Origin: Sulfurovum sp.
GTDB lineage: Bacteria > Campylobacterota > Campylobacteria > Campylobacterales > Sulfurovaceae
Reading direction: 5' to 3'
DNA: 5,276 nucleotides
NCBI GenBank assembly: GCA_027029065.1
Contig: JALVGO010000048.1
Coordinates: 1-5,276 of the forward strand
Each line of letters begins with the position of its first letter. Position 1 is the first letter of the stretch. Below, piece by piece: positions 1 through 4,671 of the stretch. The notes under the pieces are model-generated. The model searched no databases and was not told where the DNA came from. It saw only the letters and a list, made by a program, of their open reading frames with translations. Both the position numbers and the translations under genes were made by a program.

Positions 1-1415
1 CTGTCGATCCAGAGGATATGCCCGTACTCATGCCCTATGGTGGAGATGTCGTAGATCTTGTGCCAAAGTTCAGGCTGCTCTTTGGCAAGGGTACGCTGCG
101 TACGTATAAAGTCTTCTCCCATCACCTCTACAGAGAGTTTCATAATCGGCTTGGCGATCTTGCTTTGAAGCACAAAGTCCGCGTAGGCAAAGATCTTCTT
201 GCCAAGCTCGGTACTGACCTGCTCATCGTTAGGTACGACCTGTGCAGAGAAGAGTCCGTTAAACTCTGCTGCGTAGTAGAGCATCGGCTGCCCAATGTAA
301 AGCTGTATTCTATCCACCTGCAGCAGGTTTTTGGCAATGGTCTGCTCTGCTGTTTTGCCAAACTTCTGTGCCATCTCATAGGCAAAGCGTTTGATGTTCT
401 CACGCGTATGCGACCCCTCCTGCAATCTGGGGTTGACAATACGCAAGTCCCACTCCAACGCCACCGCTTTACGGTAGTGATCTTCATAATACTCCAGCGG
501 ATGCCCCACCTGAATAGGAGTGGTAACCGCCATCCAGCGTCTGTCCACCTCTGCCCACATTTTGATGAGTTCATCGGTTTGCTTGTGTGCAAACGCCTCT
601 TTAAGTGCCGTAAAGTAGGCGATCCACTCCTGCTTCTGTCCAAAAACCTCATCTTCATGCTGTCCAAGCAGTGCAATTAGCTGCTCAAGCGCAATGACAA
701 CTGCTTCTACCTCTTTTTCAAAGGCTTCCGCATACGCTACTGACTTGTATTGCGGCAATGGGGTCAGACCTGCAGACGATTCATCGCTTCGCGACAAATC
801 ATCTGAGGTCAGACCCCTATGTTCTTTGACAAGAACAGAGTAACACCTATCACCCACACACCCTTCTTCTGTCACATCAAGCAGTGCCTGAGACTGAAGC
901 ATCTCAAAGACTTTGGCATCATCGCCGTTGAACATTTGTGAAAGTTCAGGGTTGATGGTATTGATAATGTGGTGTGTCCAGTGGCTCTGCCACTCACTCA
1001 TACGAAGCCCTACAAAGTGCACCCCAAAGATCAGGCTTCTGTAAAATGGGATTAGCAGTTTTTGCTGCTCTATCCACCCAATCAAACTCTCATGGCGTGT
1101 AATGTGCAGCATACTGACAAACCCGTAGGCAAGCTCCTTTTTAATACGCTGCTCCTCTTCGCTTAGCTCCATACGTCCAAGCACCTGATCAAGCGCATCT
1201 TCACGCAGATTAATGATGCGTGTCAGCGCTGCCATCTCACTCTCTTTGTTTCGCTCTATCTCAAGCAGTTTCAAAAAAGCATCAACCACCTCATCGGCTT
1301 TGGCATGGGTTTTTCCCTCTTCAAGCAGATCATAGTATCCGTTAAGCTCTGCTTGTCTGTCCTGCAGCTCCAGATAGACCGCCTGCAGATCATTCATGAA
1401 TTGTTGTTTTGTCAC
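1..1415 (-). CDS. ciaB: CiaB-family protein with HEYGH motif, 3' end beyond the window
   Basis: An uninterrupted minus-strand frame gives 471 complete codons from a GTG at 1415-1413 to the left edge. I recognise the opening ([19 protein letters not shown] from residue 7) and overall character as the Campylobacterota CiaB family (usually about 610 residues), so roughly a quarter is missing. GTG is chosen because AAGGA lies 6 bases upstream and the start overlaps the rdgB stop; ATG at 1397 has no ribosome site. The protein looks soluble and helical, with no signal peptide. Residues 462-466 read HEYGH, an HExxH zinc-metallopeptidase-type signature, so a peptidase activity is plausible but inferred. 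CiaB was described in Campylobacter jejuni as a host-invasion factor exported through the flagellum, a role later disputed; here it need not mean pathogenicity. Residues about 199-220 come from an inserted palindromic repeat. The family name is from memory; the frame itself is certain. Confidence 0.72.
   Translation of the reverse strand, partial: MTKQQFMNDLQAVYLELQDRQAELNGYYDLLEEGKTHAKADEVVDAFLKLLEIERNKESEMAALTRIINLREDALDQVLGRMELSEEEQRIKKELAYGFVSMLHITRHESLIGWIEQQKLLIPFYRSLIFGVHFVGLRMSEWQSHWTHHIINTINPELSQMFNGDDAKVFEMLQSQALLDVTEEGCVGDRCYSVLVKEHRGLTSDDLSRSDESSAGLTPLPQYKSVAYAEAFEKEVEAVVIALEQLIALLGQHEDEVFGQKQEWIAYFTALKEAFAHKQTDELIKMWAEVDRRWMAVTTPIQVGHPLEYYEDHYRKAVALEWDLRIVNPRLQEGSHTRENIKRFAYEMAQKFGKTAEQTIAKNLLQVDRIQLYIGQPMLYYAAEFNGLFSAQVVPNDEQVSTELGKKIFAYADFVLQSKIAKPIMKLSVEVMGEDFIRTQRTLAKEQPELWHKIYDISTIGHEYGHILWID
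760..817. repeat. REPIN-like 58-bp palindromic element inside ciaB
   Basis: The ends GGGGTCAGACCT (760-771) and AGGTCAGACCCC (806-817) are inverted repeats with one mismatch, and each contains the near-palindrome GGTC-A-GACC. Inside them CAGACGATT (773-781) pairs with AATCATCTG (797-805) with one mismatch. The tip is TCGC (784-787), loop TTC, GCGA (791-794). The whole unit folds into one long hairpin, as two REP sequences facing each other do in a REPIN. Similarity may extend to 756-821 (66 bp, 22 codons). Read through in the ciaB frame it has no stop and adds a polar Ser/Asp-rich peptide. I recall GGGGTCAGACC-type motifs as dispersed repeats in several bacterial genomes, often linked with REP-associated (Y1) transposases; that link is not visible here. 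Confidence 0.8.
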
Positions 1416-1427
1416 GCTTTATCCTTT
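1412..1427 (-). promoter_or_regulatory. GTGA stop/start overlap with ribosome site inside rdgB
   Basis: On the minus strand AAAGGA (1427-1422) sits 6 bases before the GTG of the downstream gene, within the last codons of rdgB. The stop TGA (1414-1412) and start GTG (1415-1413) form a GTGA overlap. This supports the GTG start and translational coupling of the pair. Confidence 0.85.
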
Positions 1428-2005
1428 AACATCGCAATAATCGGTTTTGCCAACGCTAAAGCCTTCGAGCGATGCGACATATCAGCCTTTACATCATCAT
1501 CCAGTTCACCCAGCGTCTTGTCAAATCCAGCAGGGATAAACATCGGGTCATACCCAAACCCCTTCTCTCCTCTTGCTTCGTCTATCACTTTTCCGTGCAT
1601 CCATCCGTGCACAACGTACTCCCCGTATTTGCTCACAATGGCAATGGCAGCAGTATAGTACGCAGGGGTCTCTTTGAGTCCTTTGGCTTTCACGGCATCA
1701 ATAAGTTTGTAGAGGTTCTCTTTGTCACTTGCACCCTCTCCGGCATACCGTGCAGAGTAGATACCTGGTGCACCCTCCAACACAGGCAGAGAGATACCGC
1801 TGTCATCTGATATGACAAGATACGCATCCCCTACCTTCTCAAAAATTGTACGCGCTTTGATGAGTGCATTTTGAGCAAACGTCTCTCCATCTTCTACAAT
1901 CTCCAGTGCCCCTGTCAGCGATGAAAACGGGATGATTTCAGCGTCACACATCTGCTGAAACTCACGCAGTTTTCCTTTGTTGCCGGTTGCCAAAACAATC
2001 TTCAT
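1412..2005 (-). CDS. rdgB: RdgB/HAM1-type dITP/XTP pyrophosphatase
   Basis: This 197-residue protein has the usual length for the Ham1/RdgB family, cytoplasmic enzymes that hydrolyse non-canonical purine triphosphates (dITP, ITP, XTP) to monophosphates and pyrophosphate. They keep deaminated bases out of DNA and RNA. Family motifs are in order: the N-terminal phosphate-binding TGNKGKL (7-13), [12 protein letters not shown] (41-52), SDDSG (66-70) with the catalytic acidic pair, [12 protein letters not shown] (78-89), KGFGYDPMF (148-156), and the C-terminal MSHRSKALA (176-184). No key motif is missing. The ATG at 2005-2003 starts directly before the canonical KIVLATGN strand, and AAGG lies about 9 bases upstream. 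It is the first gene of a minus-strand pair; its TGA shares bases 1412-1415 with the GTG of the next gene, so translation is probably coupled. It is divergent from the MFS gene across 70 bp. Confidence 0.97.
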   Translation of the reverse strand: MKIVLATGNKGKLREFQQMCDAEIIPFSSLTGALEIVEDGETFAQNALIKARTIFEKVGDAYLVISDDSGISLPVLEGAPGIYSARYAGEGASDKENLYKLIDAVKAKGLKETPAYYTAAIAIVSKYGEYVVHGWMHGKVIDEARGEKGFGYDPMFIPAGFDKTLGELDDDVKADMSHRSKALALAKPIIAMLKDKA

Positions 2006-2075
2006 ATCGATTAACCTTCATTTTACTTAATAGGACTATAATTAGGACAAATTTTACCCTATTGGAGATATCAAG
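2006..2075. promoter_or_regulatory. Divergent promoter region between rdgB and the MFS gene
   Basis: This 70-bp gap must serve both genes. On the plus strand a perfect TATAAT (2037-2042) lies 33 bases before the MFS start. No convincing -35 box is seen at 17 bp; AT-rich sequence lies upstream instead, which is common in Campylobacterota. GGAG (2064-2067) is the MFS ribosome site, 8 bases from its ATG. For rdgB, AAGG about 9 bases before the ATG is the ribosome site, and a TAAAAT on the minus strand is a weak -10 candidate. TAGGAC occurs twice (2031-2036 and 2043-2048), flanking TATAAT exactly on both sides. Confidence 0.65.
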
Positions 2076-3398
2076 ATGATTAAAAAGGTGCTTCCCTTAA
2101 GCCTGATTGTTGCATTACGCTTTTTTGGACTCTTTATTGTCCTTTCGGTACTCTCAAGCTATGCCAAGGAGCTTCCGGGCGGCACGGCATTTTTGGCAGG
2201 TATCGCACTGGGTGGATACGCCCTGACACAAGCCGTACTGCAAGTACCGTTTGGGGTCATGAGTGACAAGTTCGGACGCAAAAAAACCCTCCTGTTCGGA
2301 CTGCTGCTCTTTGCCTTCGGTTCAGCTGTCGCTGCTGTGGCAGACAACATCTATGTACTGCTGCTTGGGCGTTTCCTGCAGGGTGCCGGAGCGATTGGAA
2401 GTGTTGTTACTGCAATGATCGCTGATCAGGTACGCGAAGATGAGCGTAGCCATGCTATGGCAATTATGGGGATGGTTATTGCAATGAGTTTTGCCGCGGC
2501 AATGATTATTGGGCCGGTGATTGCCGGAGCATGGAGTGTAAGCGCCCTCTTCTGGCTTACTGCCGCACTGGCACTGACAGCACTGCTTATTCTCTTTACT
2601 GCCGTACCCGAACCACCACATATCGAACACCATTATTCCGAAGAGGAAGCCAAGATCAAAGAGGTCTTTAAAGACAAAGACCTTGTACGTATGTACATCA
2701 CGTTCCTCTTTCACAGCTCTACCATGGCGATCGCTTTTTTCATCATCCCTATCCTGATGAACAGCAAGTTCGATATGACACGTATGGACTACTGGAAAGT
2801 CTATCTGCCTGCTGTCATCTTCGGTATCATCGCTATGGGACCAGCTGCGGTACTGGGTGAAAAGTACGGCAAAGGCAAAGAGGTCTTTGTTGCATCAGTA
2901 CTCTTTATCATCGCCTCCTTTGCCATGATGGGCTTTAGCAGCAACTTCTGGATCTTTGCCATTGGTGCCACCTTCTTCTTCATAGGGTTCAACATGTTTG
3001 AACCGCTTTTGCAAAGCTTCGTTGCCAAGTTTGCCAAAGTTCACCAAAAAGGTGCAGCACTGGGAGTTGCCAACACCTTTGCCTATGTAGGCATCTTCCT
3101 TGGAGGAGCGATCGGCGGATGGCTCTACGGTCACTATCAGGAGCAAGGGGTTGCCATTGCGGTGATCGTACTGAGCGGTTTCTGGATCATGTGGATTTTG
3201 GGTATGCGAAACCCAGCACTGCGAAAAAACCTCTTCCTCTCAACAGATATCTTCGACGAGTCCAAACTCTCAACACTGAAAAATGTGGAAGGGATCAACG
3301 ATTTCTATACCAATAAAACAGAAAAAACCATGGTGATCAAGTATGAAGACGGTGTGATCGACGAAGATACGATCAGAGGGATGCTGATCAAAGCATAA
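2076..3398 (+). CDS. YajR-like MFS transporter with C-terminal soluble domain
   Basis: This 440-residue inner-membrane protein of the major facilitator superfamily is predicted to be a 12-helix secondary transporter. MFS motif A is present after helix 2 (GVMSDKFGRKK, 60-70, with D64, G67 and R68), and GRFLQGAGA (98-106) matches motif B in helix 4. The two six-helix halves are joined by a charged cytoplasmic loop at about 178-205. After the last helix (about 357-376) a soluble tail of some 60 residues (380-440) follows. Its end, VIDEDTIRGMLIKA, resembles the ferredoxin-like YAM domain that closes E. coli YajR; overall length, TQAVLQVPFG near 51-60 and YWKVYL near 239 also match YajR as I remember it. 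Family members are annotated as drug or metabolite exporters but the substrate is unknown. The ATG has GGAG 8 bases upstream and a TATAAT promoter. It is transcribed alone, divergent from rdgB and convergent with the next gene. Confidence 0.92.
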   Translation: MIKKVLPLSLIVALRFFGLFIVLSVLSSYAKELPGGTAFLAGIALGGYALTQAVLQVPFGVMSDKFGRKKTLLFGLLLFAFGSAVAAVADNIYVLLLGRFLQGAGAIGSVVTAMIADQVREDERSHAMAIMGMVIAMSFAAAMIIGPVIAGAWSVSALFWLTAALALTALLILFTAVPEPPHIEHHYSEEEAKIKEVFKDKDLVRMYITFLFHSSTMAIAFFIIPILMNSKFDMTRMDYWKVYLPAVIFGIIAMGPAAVLGEKYGKGKEVFVASVLFIIASFAMMGFSSNFWIFAIGATFFFIGFNMFEPLLQSFVAKFAKVHQKGAALGVANTFAYVGIFLGGAIGGWLYGHYQEQGVAIAVIVLSGFWIMWILGMRNPALRKNLFLSTDIFDESKLSTLKNVEGINDFYTNKTEKTMVIKYEDGVIDEDTIRGMLIKA

Positions 3399-3411
3399 GC
3401 TAACTTATTCG

Positions 3412-3433
3412 CATGCTCCCGCGTGGGAGCATG
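3412..3433. terminator. Hairpin between convergent genes, terminator or REP-like
   Basis: CATGCTCCC (3412-3420), loop GCGT, GGGAGCATG (3425-3433) is a perfect 9-bp stem. It lies 13 bases after the MFS stop and 10 bases beyond the stop of the convergent small gene, where a shared bidirectional terminator would be expected. Neither strand has a T run after it, so it is not a classic intrinsic terminator. The sequence also resembles dispersed GTGGGA-type palindromes seen in many genomes, so a REP-like repeat is an alternative. Confidence 0.55.
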
Positions 3434-3443
3434 AAGGGAAGTG

Positions 3444-3686
3444 CTAACCTTTCATGGAAGCGATAATCTCCTCCGCTTCCTCCTCCTCCATGTCCCCAGA
3501 CTCAATGTCTATGAGCATCTCCAGACACTCTCCGTGCATCATCTGAAGCTCTTCAAGCTCTTCTCGCTCACCTATGGACATCATCCCTTCACGTTCTGCT
3601 TCTCTAAAACGCTGACCGATCTCTTTTTCCAGATCAGGCATGACAACGATTTCAAGAAACTGTTTGAGTTTTGCTATGTTGGTCAT
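3444..3686 (-). CDS. Small acidic protein of unknown function
   Basis: This encodes 80 residues starting MTNIAKLKQF. I do not recognise a named family. It is predicted to be almost wholly helical and cytoplasmic, without signal or membrane segments. The centre and C-terminus are rich in Glu and Met: EREELEELQ (40-48), then DMEEEEAEE (65-73). Cys54 is the only cysteine. It could be a small partner or adaptor protein, but nothing proves that. An in-frame ATG at 3710 would add eight residues; I prefer 3686 because AAGGAAA lies about 7 bases before it, the 3710 ATG has no ribosome site, and a TACAAT -10 box at 3723-3718 puts the transcript start close to 3710. Normal codon use and a matching promoter suggest a real gene. 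It converges on the MFS gene. Confidence 0.75.
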   Translation of the reverse strand: MTNIAKLKQFLEIVVMPDLEKEIGQRFREAEREGMMSIGEREELEELQMMHGECLEMLIDIESGDMEEEEAEEIIASMKG

Positions 3687-3717
3687 TTGTGTATTTCCTT
3701 GTTGTATCATCTATGGT

Positions 3718-3723
3718 ATTGTA
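3718..3723 (-). promoter_or_regulatory. Putative -10 box of the small acidic protein gene
   Basis: Read on the minus strand this is TACAAT, one base from the TATAAT consensus, about 31 bases before the chosen ATG. No good -35 is visible. The palindrome at 3748-3765 begins 24 bp upstream, where a -35 or operator could lie. Confidence 0.5.
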
Positions 3724-3743
3724 GCAGAAATATGTATGGATCT

Positions 3744-3765
3744 GTAGGGTGCATAATCATGCACC
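3744..3765 (+). repeat. REP-like palindrome, left copy
   Basis: GTAG (3744-3747) is followed by GGTGCAT (3748-3754), loop AATC, and ATGCACC (3759-3765), a perfect 7-bp stem. A GTAG tetranucleotide immediately 5' of a hairpin is the layout known for REP sequences recognised by REP-associated Y1 transposases. A related copy in opposite orientation lies at 4086-4103. Similar GGTGCGT...ACGCACC palindromes are, as I recall, common dispersed repeats in bacteria. Confidence 0.65.
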
Positions 3766-3845
3766 TTCAAACTATTTCTCAAAATAATCGTTGCTATCAC
3801 CACGAATGTTTTATTACTCCCCCAACGAATAAGCTGAATTTTTGA

Positions 3846-3944
3846 GAGAGCGAGACGAGGCGATATGTACGTGAAAAAATCTGCAGGACTACCCGTAGGT
3901 AATTCAAAGTTTTTTTTGCGTGCAGATCGTTTCGTATCGCTCTC
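3846..3944. repeat. Internal hairpin A of the MITE-like element
   Basis: GAGAGCGA (3846-3853) pairs with TCGCTCTC (3937-3944). The match continues inward through ACGA/TCGT, CGAT/ATCG and a run of A's against T's, with several G-T wobble positions. The tip is TACC (3890-3893), loop CGTA, GGTA (3898-3901). Frequent wobbles suggest that pairing within one strand is what is retained. Confidence 0.7.
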
Positions 3945-3953
3945 CCCGAAGGG

Positions 3954-4049
3954 TGCTGCACTTTCGTCCATACTCGGCGTTAGATTTTTTCGAATTCGCT
4001 ACGGCGAGTCCTTCAAAAATCTGCCTTGATTATGAACGAAATTGCAGCA
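3954..4049. repeat. Internal hairpin B of the MITE-like element
   Basis: TGCTGCA (3954-3960) pairs with TGCAGCA (4043-4049). Inward, TTTCGT, CATA and AGATTTTT each find their complements on the other arm with scattered mismatches. The tip is TCGC (3996-3999), loop TACG, GCGA (4004-4007). The 21 bases around this tip (3992-4012) match the reverse complement of 3885-3905 in hairpin A at 17 positions. Confidence 0.7.
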
Positions 4050-4085
4050 TCAAAAATTCAGCTTATTCGTTGGGGGAGTAATAAT

Positions 4086-4103
4086 GGTGCGTGATTACGC
4101 ACC
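4086..4103 (-). repeat. REP-like palindrome, right copy
   Basis: GGTGCGT (4086-4092), loop GATT, ACGCACC (4097-4103) is a perfect 7-bp stem one base outside the right end of the MITE-like element. It matches the reverse complement of 3748-3765 at 16 of 18 bases. The two differences are the two members of one base pair (A-T against G-C), so the hairpin is preserved. Confidence 0.65.
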
Positions 4104-4178
4104 CTTGTAGGATGGGCGTATGAATTGAATAGATAATATAAGCGTTAGCATTAAATGAAAAAATGTTGAAGATTTTTA
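4104..4178. other. AT-rich intergenic stretch, nothing recognised
   Basis: I see no gene, tRNA or convincing promoter here. The minus-strand frame crossing 4063-4323 runs through a REP-like palindrome, the tRNA fragment and att-type repeats, and has no ribosome site, so it is not taken as a gene. Confidence 0.6.
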
Positions 4179-4199
4179 CTGACAAATCCGCTGACAGTT
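4179..4199 (+). repeat. Paired CTGACA repeats, left of the tRNA fragment
   Basis: CTGACA occurs at 4179-4184 and again, as CTGACAGTT, at 4191-4199, exactly 12 bp apart. The same pair with the same pitch occurs on the other side of the tRNA fragment. Short direct repeats flanking a tRNA-derived core are the layout of arm-type binding sites of tyrosine integrases; no integrase gene is in the window. Confidence 0.6.
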
Positions 4200-4209
4200 C
4201 AGCATGAAC

Positions 4210-4223
4210 CCCGTGTATACGGG
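4210..4223 (-). terminator. Weak hairpin downstream of the tRNA 3' end
   Basis: CCCGT (4210-4214), loop GTAT, ACGGG (4219-4223). On the minus strand it begins 7 bases after the tRNA CCA, where a tRNA terminator normally sits, but GTTCATGC follows it rather than a T run. It may be a degenerate or truncated tRNA terminator left behind with the fragment. Confidence 0.4.
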
Positions 4224-4230
4224 CTTTACA

Positions 4231-4261
4231 TGGTCGGAGTGACAGGACTTGAACCTGCGAC
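4231..4261 (-). other. tRNA-Pro-like 3' fragment, putative attachment site
   Basis: On the minus strand these 31 bases read GTCGCAGGTTCAAGTCCTGT followed by CACTCCGACCA. This is the 3' end of a tRNA: T stem GCAGG/CCTGT around TTCAAGT, acceptor strand CACTCCG, discriminator A and encoded CCA. An acceptor ending G72-A73 would pair with a 5' CGGAGTG, which fits tRNA-Pro, though the isotype is an inference. Upstream (4262-4330) there is no anticodon arm, D arm or CGGAGTG partner, so this cannot be a functional tRNA. Such orphan 3' ends are left when an element integrates into a tRNA gene and restores the gene at its other end. By that logic the element lies to the right and the intact tRNA beyond it. 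Confidence 0.8.
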
Positions 4262-4286
4262 GCATTTTTAGCAGATCCGATAACTT

Positions 4287-4301
4287 TACGGTAGTACCGT
4301 A
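4287..4301. repeat. 15-bp palindrome TACGGTA-G-TACCGTA
   Basis: This perfect 7-bp inverted repeat with one central base lies just right of the tRNA fragment. Such short tight dyads are typical of dimeric protein-binding sites (an excisionase, recombinase or repressor could use it). No gene starts next to it. Confidence 0.45.
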
Positions 4302-4337
4302 CTTTGTGGATTTTTAGTCCCAATTAAAAATAATGAA

Positions 4338-4384
4338 TGTCAGCAGATAATGGGCGTTTCTTACTGACAGTTCTACTGACAGTT
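4338..4384 (+). repeat. CTGACA repeats, right of the tRNA fragment
   Basis: ACTGACAGTT occurs at 4363-4372 and 4375-4384, exactly 12 bp apart, matching the pair at 4179-4199. An inverted copy, TGTCAG, lies at 4338-4343. With the left pair this makes five copies within about 210 bp around the tRNA-derived core. The closest copy ends 68 bases before the antitoxin start, so a role as operator for that operon is a lesser alternative. Confidence 0.6.
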
Positions 4385-4415
4385 TATTCTTATTTTTTAG
4401 TTAATTTATTTACGA

Positions 4416-4443
4416 TACAATATAATATATAAACGAACTGGAG
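4416..4443 (+). promoter_or_regulatory. Promoter and ribosome site of the toxin-antitoxin operon
   Basis: Two overlapping -10 candidates are present, TACAAT (4416-4421) and a perfect TATAAT (4421-4426). They are followed by GGAG (4440-4443), 9 bases before the antitoxin ATG. The upstream region is AT-rich with no clear -35. The leader would be about 20 bases. Confidence 0.65.
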
Positions 4444-4452
4444 ATAAACAAT

Positions 4453-4671
4453 ATGGTTCAAAAAATAGATATTGATATAGAAAAAATATTTTCCGATATA
4501 GATGGTATTGAGGCAGATGATAATACTATTGAACTTCTCCAAAATGGAATACCTGCATATATTAAAGAACTCAATATGCCACAAGGTATCATGATTAAAC
4601 TGTATCCTAACGGTACTAAAGAAACTGTAAAGATTGATGAACATTTTCAAGAAAGTATTGTTTTTGCATAA
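4453..4671 (+). CDS. Putative antitoxin paired with a zeta-type toxin
   Basis: This encodes a 72-residue acidic protein. I do not recognise it as classical epsilon, PezA or a known DNA-binding antitoxin; no helix-turn-helix, ribbon-helix-helix or AbrB pattern is evident. The N-terminal half (1-40) looks helical and acidic (IDIDIEKIFSDIDGIEADD), and NGIPAYIKEL (31-40) continues it. The second half, MIKLYPNGTKETVKIDE (47-63), looks like a beta hairpin turning at PNG. The antitoxin role is inferred from size, charge and position: its TAA shares one base with the ATG of the zeta-family gene (TAATG), so the two are co-translated. It has a good ribosome site and its own promoter. Base composition is much more AT-rich than the genes to the left, pointing to acquisition by transfer. 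Confidence 0.7.
   Translation: MVQKIDIDIEKIFSDIDGIEADDNTIELLQNGIPAYIKELNMPQGIMIKLYPNGTKETVKIDEHFQESIVFA

Larger units (their letters stand above)
3811..4084. mobile_element. MITE-like element with perfect 35-bp terminal inverted repeats
   Basis: Bases 3811-3845 (TTATTACTCCCCCAACGAAT...) are the exact reverse complement of 4050-4084, 35 of 35 bases. The 204 bases between them are almost fully used by two further imperfect inverted repeats (3846-3944 and 3954-4049) and a mini hairpin CCC-CGAA-GGG (3944-3953). A single strand would therefore fold into a multi-branched, cloverleaf-like structure. There is no coding potential: the frames that cross it are only by-products of the inverted repeats. 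Size, perfect ends and lack of a gene suit a non-autonomous, MITE-type element. No clear target duplication is visible; the flanks are ...AATGTT and TGGTGC.... Alternatives are a structured RNA locus or a single-strand recombination substrate. Confidence 0.75.

Noticed and set aside
18..680. Long plus-strand frame (220 codons) and minus-strand frame 140-676
   Set aside because: Both overlap the continuous minus-strand frame from 1415, which has family motifs and normal composition. The proteins they predict are rich in Cys, His and Arg and look like antisense or shifted reading.
1305..1810. Plus-strand frames opposite rdgB
   Set aside because: They lie wholly on the complementary strand of a well-conserved enzyme and of the CiaB start, with no ribosome sites.
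2159..3316. Several 60-130 codon frames inside the MFS gene on either strand
   Set aside because: They are by-products of the transporter's composition and show no domain or start signal.
3441..3845. Plus-strand frame of 134 codons
   Set aside because: It is antisense to the small acidic gene, then runs into the left arm of the MITE-like element; no ribosome site.
3711..3971. Minus-strand frame through the MITE-like element
   Set aside because: It spans inverted-repeat arm, hairpin A and part of hairpin B. The structure explains the sequence better than coding does.
3818..3990. Integron attC site
   Set aside because: GTTAGAT (3984-3990) fits the GTTRRRY core and the zone is hairpin-rich, but the partner CCCCAAC lacks the required purine, the perfect 35-bp outer repeat does not fit attC geometry, and no cassette array is present.
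3744..4103. CRISPR array
   Set aside because: The repeats are inverted, not regularly spaced direct repeats, and there are no spacers.
4264..4318. Direct repeat ATTTTTAG at 4265-4272 and 4311-4318
   Set aside because: Eight AT-rich bases repeated about 46 bp apart are expected by chance in this composition.
4063..4323. Minus-strand frame of 86 codons across the tRNA fragment
   Set aside because: It translates the tRNA 3' end, the CTGACA repeats and a REP-like palindrome; no ribosome site or domain.
4231..4330. A complete tRNA, or the 3' end of tmRNA, on the minus strand
   Set aside because: There is no 5' acceptor strand, D arm or plausible anticodon arm upstream. GGGACTAAAAATCC at 4322-4309 faintly recalls a Leu(UAA) anticodon arm but is at the wrong distance, and tmRNA ends normally read TCCACCA.
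4390..4650. Minus-strand frame antisense to the antitoxin gene
   Set aside because: It is made mostly of Ile, Tyr and Phe codons from AT-rich antisense DNA, opposite a gene with good start signals.
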